Source: Vicinamibacteria bacterium (GTDB lineage Bacteria; Acidobacteriota; Vicinamibacteria; Marinacidobacterales; SMYC01). From it: a DNA stretch of 37,579 bases. Shown in pieces: positions 21,427-30,397 of the stretch. Numbering within the stretch: the first letter of the stretch is position 1; the number at the start of each line of letters is the position of its first letter. The notes under the pieces were generated by a model. The model was not told the DNA's origin. It was given only the letters and a program-made list of their open reading frames with translations, and did not search any database. The translations under genes were made by a program, and so were the position numbers. The stretch covers positions 1-37,579 of the forward strand of contig DASPGQ010000770.1 in the NCBI GenBank assembly GCA_035620555.1, given 5' to 3'.

Positions 21427-24036
21427 GTGACGCTCACCCCTGGAGAAAAGCTCGGGAAGTTCGAGATCCTCGCTGCCATCGGTGCGGGCGGTATGGGCGA
21501 AGTCTACAAGGCGCGCGACCTAACTCTCGAGCGAAACGTCGCCCTCAAGCTCCTTCCCCAGCATCTCACCTCCGACAAAGAACGTCTGGCCCGGCTCGAG
21601 CGCGAAGCAAGAGCACTCGCATCCATCGAGCATCCGAACATCGCTTCTCTCTACTCGCTCGAGGTGCAGGACGGTACGTCATTCCTCGTCATGGAGCTGG
21701 CCTCGGGGGAGACGCTCTCGAAGCGGCTCGCGCGCGGACCCATTCCTTACGAGGAAGCCCTTCCTCTCTTCGTCCAGATATGTGATGCCCTCGAAGCGGC
21801 GCACGGCCGCGGAATTCTTCATCGCGACTTGAAGCCGGGAAACGTCCAGATCGACGAAGAGGGGCGGGTGAAGGTTCTCGATTTCGGGCTGGCGAAATCT
21901 CTCGACGAGCCGGTCGAAACGCCCGAGCTCACCGAATCGCCGACGCGAACGAAGGCGACCGAGGCCGGTATGATCCTGGGAACGGCTTCCTACATGAGCC
22001 CCGAGCAGGCCCGAGGGAAGGCGCTCGACAGGCGCTCGGACGTCTGGTCGTTCGGCTGCGTCGCCTACGAAATGCTCACCGGAAGAAGAGCTTTCGATGG
22101 AGATACCGTCACCGACATCCTGGCGGCGATCGTGAAGAGCGATCCCGATTGGGGCGCTCTTCCGGACGGAGTTCCGTGGCACGTGCGCCGTCTGCTGAAG
22201 CGATCTCTCGCGAAGAAACGCGAGGAGCGGCTCCGCGATATCGGTGATGCGCTTCTCGAGCTCACGGACCCTCCGAACGTCGCCGAGGTCAGCGAGAGTC
22301 GGCGTCCTCGAGCGAGGGTCGGACAGCTCCTCGCGGCCGCCGCCCTCGGAGCGCTCATCGCGAGCGGTCTCTGGTCGGCACGGGGAGGCGACGTCCGCAC
22401 GGCGCGCCCGACGGTGCGTCTATCGATGACGTTTCCGAGCGACTCCCCCTCCACCACCTTTGGCCTGTTCGACGTATCTCCGGACGGACGGACGCTCATT
22501 TACACGAGCTCCGGTCGTGTCTACCTCCGGCGATTCGACGAGGTCGAAGGGCGACCTCTGGAAGGGGCGACGTCCGCGGAGCGCGCGTTCTTCTCTCCCG
22601 ACGGGCGCTGGGTGGGTTACTCCGCCTCGGGCCATCTCTACAAGGTCCCCGTCGACGGAGGGGGCTCGACCCAGCTGGCGGACCGGGCGTTCGCCACGGC
22701 GATACATTGGGCGAACGACGGATTCGTGTATTTCGCGGAAACCTATTCCTCTCCGATCGTGCGCGTTCCGGAGAACGGGGGCGACCCCGAGCCGGTCACA
22801 CGGCTCGAGGAGGGCGATCTGGGACACTGGTCTCCCTGGCTTCTACCCAGCGGTGAAGCTCTGCTCTACACCGTGTACGCGCAAGGAAGTCTCGACACCT
22901 GGGAGGTACGCTTGCAGGACCTCCGTTCTGGAGCGACACGCCAGCTGCTCCAAGGGGGATACACCGCACGCTTCATCCCCGACGGCTACCTTCTCTTCGG
23001 TCGCTCGGGAGACTTGTTGGCGGTCCGATTCGATCCGTCGAAGCTCGAGCTCCAGGGCGAGCCCTTCCTCGTGCAAAGCGACGTCCTCACCTCACCGGTC
23101 AACGGGTCCATTTTGATGGCGGTCACGAACGACGGAACGTTCCTCTACGGCGAGCAGAGTACGGACAATCGCGTCGTATGGGTCGCCGGAACCGGCGAGG
23201 AACGGCCAGCCTCCACGGAGCGGCGGAATTTCGAGCTGCCCCGCTCCTCCCCCGACGGAAAGACACTGGCCGTTGTCGTCAGGGAGGGGATCGACCGCAG
23301 CATCTGGCTCCTCGATCTCGTCCGTGGCTCGCTGAGCCGGCTCACCTTCGGCTACGACGACATCGATCCGGTCTGGTCCCCCGATGGCGAGTGGGTGTAC
23401 TTCACTTCGGCGGCGAATGGTCCGTACGAGCTCTTTCGCGTGAGAAGCGACGGAAGCGGCGAACCAGAGCTCATCCTCGGAGGTCCGGTCGACAAGCACG
23501 CGACCTCGATCTCGCCGGACGGCCGCGAGCTCGCCTACACGGAGCAAGGTCCGGGTGACAGCATCCACATTCTCTCGCTCGAGACCCGGGAGAGCCGCCG
23601 ACTGGGCTCCGGCATGTTCCGGGAGTTGTCGCCCTCGTACTCTCCGGACGGCGCGTGGATCGCCTACCAGTCCCTGGAATCGGGACGCTGGGAAATCTAC
23701 GCACGGCGGTCCGACGGGAGCGGGGCGCGAATCTCCGTCTCGGTCAACGGCGGATCGCATCCGGTCTGGTCGAGGAACGGAGGCGAGATTTTCTTCATCA
23801 ACGACAATCGCATGTTCGCGGTCGAGGTGCCCGAGGGACCTTCCTCGGGCCTCGGTCAGCCGCGGGCGCTGTTCTCAGTCGATGCATACGTCGGCGGGTA
23901 TCAGGTCCCGGGATACGACGCGGGACCGAACGGAGAGCTCGCCCTGGTCTGGACGCGCGGAGGCTCGCGGCTCACGGAGCTCAAGATCGTGCTCAACTGG
24001 ACCGACGAGGTGCGCCGCCTCGACCCGGCTAACTGA
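21427..24036 (+). CDS. Transmembrane Ser/Thr protein kinase with extracytoplasmic TolB/PD40 propeller
   Basis: 869 aa from GTG 21427. The kinase domain covers residues about 12-275: glycine loop IGAGGMGEVYKARD, catalytic K41 in VALKLLP, HRDLKPGN (about 132), DFG in VLDFGLAKS (about 152) and activation-loop end SPEQARG. All catalytic residues are present. A single TM lies near 298-316 (LLAAAALGALIASGLW). The remainder is a beta-propeller of TolB/PD40 repeats: FDVSPDGRTLIYTS, FFSPDGRWVGYS, SPDGEWVYFTS, ISPDGRELAYTEQ, YSPDGAWIAYQS. This architecture is common in Acidobacteriota; the propeller probably senses an envelope ligand. No substrate gene is obvious nearby. Confidence 0.94.
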   Translation: MTLTPGEKLGKFEILAAIGAGGMGEVYKARDLTLERNVALKLLPQHLTSDKERLARLEREARALASIEHPNIASLYSLEVQDGTSFLVMELASGETLSKRLARGPIPYEEALPLFVQICDALEAAHGRGILHRDLKPGNVQIDEEGRVKVLDFGLAKSLDEPVETPELTESPTRTKATEAGMILGTASYMSPEQARGKALDRRSDVWSFGCVAYEMLTGRRAFDGDTVTDILAAIVKSDPDWGALPDGVPWHVRRLLKRSLAKKREERLRDIGDALLELTDPPNVAEVSESRRPRARVGQLLAAAALGALIASGLWSARGGDVRTARPTVRLSMTFPSDSPSTTFGLFDVSPDGRTLIYTSSGRVYLRRFDEVEGRPLEGATSAERAFFSPDGRWVGYSASGHLYKVPVDGGGSTQLADRAFATAIHWANDGFVYFAETYSSPIVRVPENGGDPEPVTRLEEGDLGHWSPWLLPSGEALLYTVYAQGSLDTWEVRLQDLRSGATRQLLQGGYTARFIPDGYLLFGRSGDLLAVRFDPSKLELQGEPFLVQSDVLTSPVNGSILMAVTNDGTFLYGEQSTDNRVVWVAGTGEERPASTERRNFELPRSSPDGKTLAVVVREGIDRSIWLLDLVRGSLSRLTFGYDDIDPVWSPDGEWVYFTSAANGPYELFRVRSDGSGEPELILGGPVDKHATSISPDGRELAYTEQGPGDSIHILSLETRESRRLGSGMFRELSPSYSPDGAWIAYQSLESGRWEIYARRSDGSGARISVSVNGGSHPVWSRNGGEIFFINDNRMFAVEVPEGPSSGLGQPRALFSVDAYVGGYQVPGYDAGPNGELALVWTRGGSRLTELKIVLNWTDEVRRLDPAN

Positions 24037-24084
24037 GAGCGGGATGAGCAGAGAGCGAGCTTAAACGTCGTTCGTTCAGACGAT

Positions 24085-24172
24085 CGATCCGCCGGGTTCC
24101 GGTCCTTCTCGAGCGCCTTCATCGTAATCCAGTCGAGATCCCTCGCAGCTCCCTCTCGAGAGTCGGAACCTC
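24085..24172 (-). pseudogene. Remnant of a second Ser/Thr kinase gene
   Basis: On the minus strand this encodes DLDWITMKALEKDRN (24096-24140), a highly conserved C-lobe segment of bacterial Pkn-type kinases (usually RGDLDWIVMKALEKDR). Just before it, in a different frame, is VPTLERELRG, and after it RNRR is restored only by removing one base. At least two frameshifts are therefore present and the rest of the gene is gone. It lies between the intact kinase and the convergent ureohydrolase gene, antisense to the intact kinase. Confidence 0.75.
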
Positions 24173-24178
24173 CACCCG

Positions 24179-25132
24179 TCACGTTCGGTAGGGAACGCCG
24201 GGAAGAACGCAGAGCATCTCGAAGAGCAGGTTGGCGGCAACGAGGGCCGTATTTCCCGACGTGTCGTAGGGCGGTGAGACTTCGACCAGTTCCCCGCCGA
24301 CGATCTCGAGGCCGCAGCAGCCGCGCAATATCTCCTGGCCCTGCGCGGTCGTGAGGCCTCCGATCTCGGGGGTGCCGGTGCCCGGGGCGAAGGCGGGGTC
24401 GAGACCGTCGATGTCGAAGCTGACGTACGCGGGACCTTTGCCGATTTGCTCGCGCACCTCGGCCATCAGTGGAGTCAGCGATCGATACCAGCACTCCTCG
24501 GCCGGAACGACGCGGAAGCCCTGGGCCCTCGGCCAGTCGAAGTCCTCGGCGGTGTAGCCGGTTCCTCGAAGCCCTATCTGGACCACTCGGGCTCCATCGA
24601 TCAGTTTTTCTTCCACGAGCCGTCGGAATGGCGTCCCGTGTGCGATCTTCTCGCCGAACATCGTATCGTTGACGTCGGCGTGAGCGTCCACGTGCACGAC
24701 TCCGAGAGGACCGTGCTTCTTCGCGAGCGCGCGCAAGATCGGAAGCACGATGGTGTGATCGCCGCCGAGCGTGAGCGGCCTGCACCCGGCGGCGGCGATT
24801 TCGTCGTAGGCCGCCTCGATGAGAGCCATGCTCTTTTCTACATTGAAAGTGTTGATGGCAACGTCACCCACATCGGCGATCTGGAGGGCGTCGAACGGGG
24901 CGGCTCGCGTCGCCATGTTGTAGGGGCGAATCAGGCAGGACTCCGCGCGGATCTGGCGCGGTCCGAATCGCGCGCCGCTTCGATTCGACGTTCCGATGTC
25001 GAAGGGAACTCCCACGAAGCAGGCATCGAGGCCTTCGGCCGACGACGCGCTCGGCAGGCGCAACATCGTCGCCGGCCCGCCGAAGCGCGGCATCTCGTTC
25101 CCGCCGAGGGGCTGGTTGAGCTTCTTGGACAT
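24179..25132 (-). CDS. gbuA: Guanidinobutyrase/agmatinase-family ureohydrolase
   Basis: 317 aa from ATG 25132 (MSKKLNQPLGGNEMPRFGG); the longer open frame lacks homology. The binuclear Mn2+ site is seen in GGDHT, VHVDAHADV and SFDIDGLDPAFAPGTGTPE. The enzyme hydrolyses a guanidino compound to an amine plus urea. The start, IGTSNRSGARFGPRQIRAES, DVAINTFN and EVSPPYDTSGNTALVAANLL resemble Pseudomonas 4-guanidinobutyrase (GbuA) more than E. coli agmatinase (from memory, not a search). The upstream gene in the same direction is a sodium:solute symporter, also found near gbuA in Pseudomonas, so uptake plus cleavage of guanidinobutyrate is a reasonable inference. Agmatine cannot be excluded. Confidence 0.85.
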   Translation of the reverse strand: MSKKLNQPLGGNEMPRFGGPATMLRLPSASSAEGLDACFVGVPFDIGTSNRSGARFGPRQIRAESCLIRPYNMATRAAPFDALQIADVGDVAINTFNVEKSMALIEAAYDEIAAAGCRPLTLGGDHTIVLPILRALAKKHGPLGVVHVDAHADVNDTMFGEKIAHGTPFRRLVEEKLIDGARVVQIGLRGTGYTAEDFDWPRAQGFRVVPAEECWYRSLTPLMAEVREQIGKGPAYVSFDIDGLDPAFAPGTGTPEIGGLTTAQGQEILRGCCGLEIVGGELVEVSPPYDTSGNTALVAANLLFEMLCVLPGVPYRT

Positions 25133-25269
25133 TCCCGAAAGACTCGCTCGGATTCTACTCGAAGTCCCGCGACCTATCCGCACTTTGGCTTGAGAAATGG
25201 GCGCGGAAGCAACGACGCAATCAACGTTAGAGCTTCTCCGAGCGACATCTCGGGATGAGCTCCGCGAGG

Positions 25270-26709
25270 TCACGTCTTCGGGCCGATGCGTTCTTTGGAC
25301 ACTCGAATCCTTCCCCCTTTATTCCGAAATGCGAGCCCCGGCCAGTAACTCACGGCGACAAGAGTTACGAAGCTCGTCCCCAGGCCGACGAGAATGGATG
25401 GTGTCGAGCCCGCACCCCAGGTCGCCATGGCCAGGGAAGAAGCGACGGCGCTCAGGCCCATCGAGGCGAGCGTCCCCGACGCCGTCGCCCGATTCCAGAC
25501 CATGCCGGCAACGATGGGAAAGAAGAGCGAGCCCGAGAGAAGCGTGTAAGCGATGTCGAGGGCGACAATGACGTCCTGGATCCAGAGGGCGATGGTGATG
25601 AGGATGATTCCGAGCACGCCCGTCACGAGCCGGGTCTTGCGCAAAAACACCTCGTCGGAAACGTCCTTCACCAGGAAGCGCCGGTAGACGTCGTGCGCGA
25701 TGAGAGTCGAGGACGCCAGAAGCGTTCCACTGGCCGTCGACATCAAAGCCGACAGCGTTCCCGCGAGAACGATGCCGGTCACTCCCGGAGGCAGCAGGTC
25801 GACGACGACGGTGGCGAAGGCCATCTGAGAGTCTTGGAGCTCCGGGAACGCGACCGCAGCGATCATTCCGATCACCGAGGTCGCGACGGCATAGGCCGCA
25901 CAGTAGGCGCCGGCGACGATGGTGCCGCGCCGGGCGACGGTCGGGTCCCTCGCGGTGAAGACCCTTTGCCAGATGTCTTGACCGATGGCGAGCCCGAGAC
26001 AGAACAGGAGGAAGAAAGAGAGAATCTCACCGTAGCCGATGGCGTCGAGCCGGAAAAACGTGTGCGGAAGCTCTCGCGTGAGCGCTCCCCAGCCCCCCAC
26101 TCTCGCGAGCCCCATGGGAACGGCGAGAAAGAAAATTCCCACCGTCATCAGGACCCACTGCACGGAGTCGGTCATCGAGACCGACCACATACCACCGAGA
26201 AATGTGTAAAACAGAACGACGGCTCCTCCCAGAAGCATCCCGGCCCAAAAGCTCCAGCCGAGAAAGGCGGTCAGGAGAGTGCCGATGGCAATCACCTGGA
26301 CGACGGCAATGAGCGCCGCATAGATCGCCATGATGACCGCACTCACGAGACGCGCCTTCGCGTCGTATCGGAGCTCGAGCATCTCGCTGATGCTGAGAAC
26401 CCGGAGCTTCGAGACGCGATTCGTCAGGAAGAGCCCGAGCGCCATGACGCCCGCGCCCATCATGAACACCATCCACATTCCCGAGAGCCCGTGCTCGAAG
26501 CCGAGCCTCGTCCCACCAACGGTAGAAGCGCCTCCGAGGACCACGGCCGATAAGCACGCCACGTACATTCCGTAGCCGAGGCTTCGGCCCGCCACCAGAT
26601 AGCCGCTCGAGCTCTGGCTCCGCTTCCAGCCCCGCACGCCCAGATAGAGCATGAGCGCCAGGTAGGCGACGAGGACAGCGACGTCGAGAGGGGCGAGCCG
26701 GGTGGGCAC
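25270..26709 (-). CDS. Sodium:solute symporter (SSS/SLC5 family)
   Basis: 479 aa from GTG 26709. About 13 TM helices can be traced, from LDVAVLVAYLALMLYLGVRG and CLSAVVLGGASTVGGTRLG to LVGLGTSFVTLVAVSYWPG. The SSS signature lies in GIVLAGTLSALMSTASGTLLASSTLIAHDVY (cited in pieces: LAGTLSALMSTASG, LLASSTLIAHDVY), including the Ser residues of the second Na+ site. The length is standard. It is followed after 137 bp by the guanidinobutyrase-like gene on the same strand, and probably imports that enzyme's substrate or another amino compound. Confidence 0.9.
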   Translation of the reverse strand: MPTRLAPLDVAVLVAYLALMLYLGVRGWKRSQSSSGYLVAGRSLGYGMYVACLSAVVLGGASTVGGTRLGFEHGLSGMWMVFMMGAGVMALGLFLTNRVSKLRVLSISEMLELRYDAKARLVSAVIMAIYAALIAVVQVIAIGTLLTAFLGWSFWAGMLLGGAVVLFYTFLGGMWSVSMTDSVQWVLMTVGIFFLAVPMGLARVGGWGALTRELPHTFFRLDAIGYGEILSFFLLFCLGLAIGQDIWQRVFTARDPTVARRGTIVAGAYCAAYAVATSVIGMIAAVAFPELQDSQMAFATVVVDLLPPGVTGIVLAGTLSALMSTASGTLLASSTLIAHDVYRRFLVKDVSDEVFLRKTRLVTGVLGIILITIALWIQDVIVALDIAYTLLSGSLFFPIVAGMVWNRATASGTLASMGLSAVASSLAMATWGAGSTPSILVGLGTSFVTLVAVSYWPGLAFRNKGGRIRVSKERIGPKT

Positions 26710-26844
26710 GACCGATGCATTCGACCCGAGGTCAGGACGGGAGTCAAGAGCTCACGAGGCCCATTCAGGCCGCGAGCTACTTGTCATTGGTTCGGGTGGA
26801 CTCCCCAGTGCCGCTTCGTCTCGTTCAAGTGTCGGTGCGCCGCA

Positions 26845-27070
26845 GCCAGGAAGCAGTCGTCCCTGGGCGCGGCGCTTCTGCTGGCGACGAACGTCATCTG
26901 CGTCAATTTGAGCGCCGTCGTCACCTTTCTGATCCAGGGGCTTCGCCCTCGGAAGTGGTGGGAGGAGGAGAAGGCGGACCGTGCCACCCGAATCGCCTTA
27001 CTCCTTTGGGGGATCTTTCGCCATCCTTGTCGCCCTGATCGCCGTGGGGTTCGGCAACGTGGCGCGATGA
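26845..27070 (+). pseudogene. 3' fragment of a DUF389 (TIGR00341-type) membrane protein gene
   Basis: Read on the plus strand, the fragment encodes SLGAALLLATNVICVNLSAV, VTFLIQGLRPRKWWEEEKAD and RATRIALLLWG, the typical end of DUF389 membrane proteins. After LLLWG a one-base shift at the G-run near 27009-27013 is needed to continue into SFAILVALIAVGFGNVAR and a TGA at 27068. The upstream part of the gene is missing, replaced by sequence with no homology that I can see up to the symporter start. It fills most of the 369-bp gap between the symporter and the second ADOP gene. Confidence 0.7.
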
Positions 27071-27078
27071 TCGCGCCT

Positions 27079-29496
27079 TCATTCGTGACGCAGCGTGATA
27101 GCCGGATCCACGCGAGCCGCCCGGCGCGCCGGAAGGTAAGCGGCCAGAAGTGCGCTGATAGCCAAGAACAACGTGGCACCGGCGAAGCTCACGGGGTCGA
27201 GCGGACTGACGCCATAGAGCAAGCTCGCCAGTAGCCGCGTGGTGGCGAACGCGGCGATGACACCCAGTCCAATCCCGAGGGCGCTGATTGCGGCGCCACG
27301 CTTCCAGATTGCTCCCACCGCTTCACGAGGCGTCGAGCCGAGCGCGAGTCGAATGCCAATCTCCGGTGCGCGAGCGCCGGTCACCGTCGCCATGACGCCG
27401 TAGATTCCCACCGCGGCGAGGAGGAGCCCCGTGCCCGCGAAGAGTCCCAGCATCAGCGCTTGAAAGCGAGGTCTCGCGACCTCGCGGTCCAGGATGGCGT
27501 CCAGAGAGACGATGCTCTCCACGGGAATATCGGGGTCGATCTCCCGCACGGCGGCGCGAAGCGCCGGTGCCAGAGTCTCGGCGTCGTAAACCGAGCGCAC
27601 GACCAGAGCCCGGCCTCCGTAGTACCCTCCCCGCGGCCCGTCGTTGAACGTTTGACCCACGGGAAAGTAGACATCGAGCCAGGATTTTCGAAGCTCCCGG
27701 TAGCGCACGTCGGCGGCGACGCCGACGACTGTGGTGTACGCCATGGTCGTGCCGTTTCCGAGCCTCTTTCCAACCGGATCCTCGCCAGGCCAATGGTGGG
27801 CGGCAAAGCTCTCGGTCACGATCGCCACCCGGGGCTCGTTGGCGCGATCACCTCGATGGAACGGGCGTCCGCGCAGGAGCGTCATGCCCAGGGTCTCGAA
27901 GTAGCTCTCCGGCACCCATTCGATGCTGACCATCGGGTTGCGTTCCCGCTCGTCCTCTGTCTGCCCCTCGACCGAAATCGGTCCGGTGACCCCGGCATCG
28001 GCGCTCCCGGGAGGATGCTGCACCGCGGTCACGTCGCTGACTCCGGGAATCGCTCGAGCTCTCTCGGTCAGGCGATCCATCAGCTCGATCCGCGATGCGA
28101 AGGATCCGAACATCGGGTACTTGCCGTCGGGAATCTGGAGCGCCGCAAACGTCAGGTTCGTCGGCTCGAAACCGCGCTCGATCCGCGTCTGGGCGAAAAA
28201 CGCCTGCCCGAGCAGGCCCGCCCCGACGACGAGCACGAAAGCGAGCGAGAGCTCGAGCACGACGAGAACGCTCATCGTGCGCCAATCGGCGAAGACGCCC
28301 CGGCCTCGCCGGAGCGTCGAGAGCGCATCCTGGCTCGACGCTTTCCAGGCGGGAGCGAGGCCCGACGAAATCGCCGCGAGGAGCGTCATAATGACCGCGA
28401 AAGCCAGGACGCTCCCATCGAGAGCGATGCGCTCCGCTCGGGGAAGCGTATCCGGAAGCAGCAGGAGGAGCGCCGACAGCCCCCAGCGCGCGAGCACGAG
28501 CCCGGCGGCGCCTCCGACGGCGGCCAGAACCAGCGTCTCGACGAAAAGCTGACGGGTGAGCCGAGCCCTTCCCGCACCCATGGCGACGCGGATCGCGAGC
28601 TCCCGATCCCGCTCCGCGCCGCGCACGAATAACAAGGTGGCGACATTCGCGGCTGCGATCAGGAGCACGACGCCGACCGCCCCGAAAAGGAGCCAGAGCG
28701 CGACGCGGACGTCCCCGACGATGGTTTCGAGGAGCGGCGTGATGACGACATCCATGTCGCCAAACTTCTGGGGGTCCTCGGCGGTGAGTCGAGCCCGAAT
28801 GGTCCGGAGCTCCGCGCGCGCCTCTTCGACCAAGACGCCCGGTGCGAGTCGCGCAAGGACATCCGCTTCGAAGTACTGGTCCTTACTCCACCTCGGTACC
28901 TGGTAGATTTCCGCGCTCGCGGGGTAGTCGACCCCGGGAGGCAAGACACCGACGACGCGATAGCCCGCTCCATCGCCGGGGATCGGAAGGATCGTTTCCA
29001 CGACGCCGGGATCCGACGCCAATAAGCTCTGCCACGTTCGGTAGCTCAGGACGACCGGGGGTGCGTCGCCCCCGTCCTCGTCGGCGGGCACGAAGGTTCG
29101 GCCGACGAGCGCGCTCACTCCGAGGACGTCGAAGTAATCCGCGGTGACGGGAAGCACGCTGACCGAACGATGAGCTCCGTCGATGGTGACAGCCTTGTCG
29201 GACGGTCCCGTGTACCAGAGCGCCGCCATCCCCTCGAAGCTCTCGCTCGCCTCCCGCCAGGCTTCGAGCTCTTCGTACAAGACCGGATAGTGCGACCAGC
29301 CGCGCTGGAGGTCGTTCTTCGAGATCCGGACGAGACGGTCTTCCTCGGGGTACGGAAGCGGCGACAACAGCAAACCATTGACGACGCTGAATACGGCGGT
29401 GGTGGCACCGATGCCGAGCCCGAGAATGGCGACCACCGCCGCGGTAAAAAGCGGCCGCTTCTGGAACGTCCGCAGAGTGTGAACAAGTGCCGTCAT
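27079..29496 (-). CDS. ADOP-family MacB/FtsX-type permease without prefix domain
   Basis: 805 aa. It begins directly with the conserved start LRTFQKRPLFTAAVVAILGLGIGATTAVFSVVNG (TM1 within TAAVVAILGLGIGATTAVF) and lacks the ~65-residue prefix of the paralogue at 5477. Then follow periplasmic MacB_PCD, FtsX core (LLFGAVGVVLLIAAANVATL and RDRELAIRVAMGAGRARLTR), a second periplasmic domain and second FtsX core ending DPAITLRHE. No PadR gene or ATPase is adjacent, so regulation differs from the first ADOP. Upstream, GAGAAT (29503-29508), preceded by TGC, sits six bases from ATG, another possible leaderless start. Function: export or envelope stress by family analogy only. Confidence 0.92.
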   Translation of the reverse strand: MTALVHTLRTFQKRPLFTAAVVAILGLGIGATTAVFSVVNGLLLSPLPYPEEDRLVRISKNDLQRGWSHYPVLYEELEAWREASESFEGMAALWYTGPSDKAVTIDGAHRSVSVLPVTADYFDVLGVSALVGRTFVPADEDGGDAPPVVLSYRTWQSLLASDPGVVETILPIPGDGAGYRVVGVLPPGVDYPASAEIYQVPRWSKDQYFEADVLARLAPGVLVEEARAELRTIRARLTAEDPQKFGDMDVVITPLLETIVGDVRVALWLLFGAVGVVLLIAAANVATLLFVRGAERDRELAIRVAMGAGRARLTRQLFVETLVLAAVGGAAGLVLARWGLSALLLLLPDTLPRAERIALDGSVLAFAVIMTLLAAISSGLAPAWKASSQDALSTLRRGRGVFADWRTMSVLVVLELSLAFVLVVGAGLLGQAFFAQTRIERGFEPTNLTFAALQIPDGKYPMFGSFASRIELMDRLTERARAIPGVSDVTAVQHPPGSADAGVTGPISVEGQTEDERERNPMVSIEWVPESYFETLGMTLLRGRPFHRGDRANEPRVAIVTESFAAHHWPGEDPVGKRLGNGTTMAYTTVVGVAADVRYRELRKSWLDVYFPVGQTFNDGPRGGYYGGRALVVRSVYDAETLAPALRAAVREIDPDIPVESIVSLDAILDREVARPRFQALMLGLFAGTGLLLAAVGIYGVMATVTGARAPEIGIRLALGSTPREAVGAIWKRGAAISALGIGLGVIAAFATTRLLASLLYGVSPLDPVSFAGATLFLAISALLAAYLPARRAARVDPAITLRHE

Positions 29497-29685
29497 GCGG
29501 CGATTCTCGCAGATCTGCGGGCGGGATCCCAGGCCCCCATTCGCGCTCGACAGACACGGTGGAATCTGATTTCCGCCCCGACAGAAAGGCCGGCGGGTCG
29601 ACGCCGCGCCGCAAGCGCACCATCCGAGGCTCTCTCCCCTTCGAATGCCCTCTCGGCCTCGGGGACGCTTTCACGAACTCATCTG

Positions 29686-30096
29686 TCAGAGAACTTGCAG
29701 GAAGATTCGCGCAGTCACAAAGTCCACCGCCTCGAATTTCTCCAAGCTGAGCAAGTCTCGATCGCCGGTGACGACGTACCGGGCCTGCCCTTCGAGGGCC
29801 GCCTCGATCACCATGTCATCATCCGGGTCACGGCAGACGTTGACCTTACGCTTCGGCTCGATCATCTCTCCACGCAACGCCAGAAGAGCCAGAAAGTCGG
29901 AAACGTCGGTGTCGGACAGTTTGTATTTGTCCCGGATTCCAGGCAATGCGAGCTTTTCCAAGAGCTCATCCAAGAGCGATTCGGAATAGACGGCCGTGAA
30001 GTCGCCATCCCGCAGCCTCCGAAGTATGGGCCCTACACTGCCGGTTGGCTTGATGAGTGCACGGATGAGGATGTTGGTATCGATGACAGCCCGCAT
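29686..30096 (-). CDS. PIN-domain toxin of the COG1569 type (TA module 3)
   Basis: 136 aa from ATG 30096. PIN residues: D6 in AVIDTNILIRAL, E in ESLLDELLEKL, D in CRDPDDDMVIEAA and D in VVTGDRDLLSLE. The D-P-D-D-D-M and T-G-D-x-D-L signatures place it in the 'putative toxin component, PIN family' rather than classical VapC. It should be a metal-dependent ribonuclease. The start codon directly abuts the antitoxin stop (TGA then ATG), so translation is coupled. Confidence 0.88.
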   Translation of the reverse strand: MRAVIDTNILIRALIKPTGSVGPILRRLRDGDFTAVYSESLLDELLEKLALPGIRDKYKLSDTDVSDFLALLALRGEMIEPKRKVNVCRDPDDDMVIEAALEGQARYVVTGDRDLLSLEKFEAVDFVTARIFLQVL

Positions 30097-30393
30097 TCAG
30101 GCTCGACGTTTACGTGCACGAACCTCGCGAGTCCCCTCTTGCAGATCGTGCTCGACCTCCTCGTCCGAATAACGAGCGTTCGCCAATTCCATACGCTCGA
30201 GGAGCTTGTCGAATCGCGACAGTACTCCGGATTCATCAAGCCGTACGAACTTCTGATATTGCGTGTAGGGAATCATGACGGCTTCGGGACGGCTGCCCCG
30301 AGTGAGGATGTAGGCAATCCGGTCCTTCGCCACCTCGTCGAAGACGGCCTTGAACCTGCGTTGGAGCTCGGTGACGCCAATAATCTTATCCAT
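30097..30393 (-). CDS. Phd/YefM-family antitoxin (TA module 3)
   Basis: 98 aa from ATG 30393; an in-frame ATG at 30405 would add MWIT but lies in the repeated promoter DNA. The Phd/YefM fold is visible: DKIIGVTELQRRFKAVFDEV, then RIAYILTRGSRPEAVMIPYTQYQKF. The C-terminal half (LSRFDKLLERMELANARYSD) should bind the toxin. Two copies of ATCCACATTC (plus strand) sit just upstream, likely its own binding sites. It is not a close copy of the Phd antitoxin of module 1. Confidence 0.86.
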   Translation of the reverse strand: MDKIIGVTELQRRFKAVFDEVAKDRIAYILTRGSRPEAVMIPYTQYQKFVRLDESGVLSRFDKLLERMELANARYSDEEVEHDLQEGTREVRARKRRA

Positions 30394-30397
30394 AGTA

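Noticed and set aside
25255-26553. 432-codon plus-strand frame opposite the symporter gene
   Set aside because: Charged, repetitive translation without hydrophobic core or motif; the minus strand encodes a clear SSS transporter.
27460-28632. 390-codon plus-strand frame opposite the second ADOP gene
   Set aside because: Composition typical of antisense frames and no recognisable family; the minus-strand permease is unambiguous.
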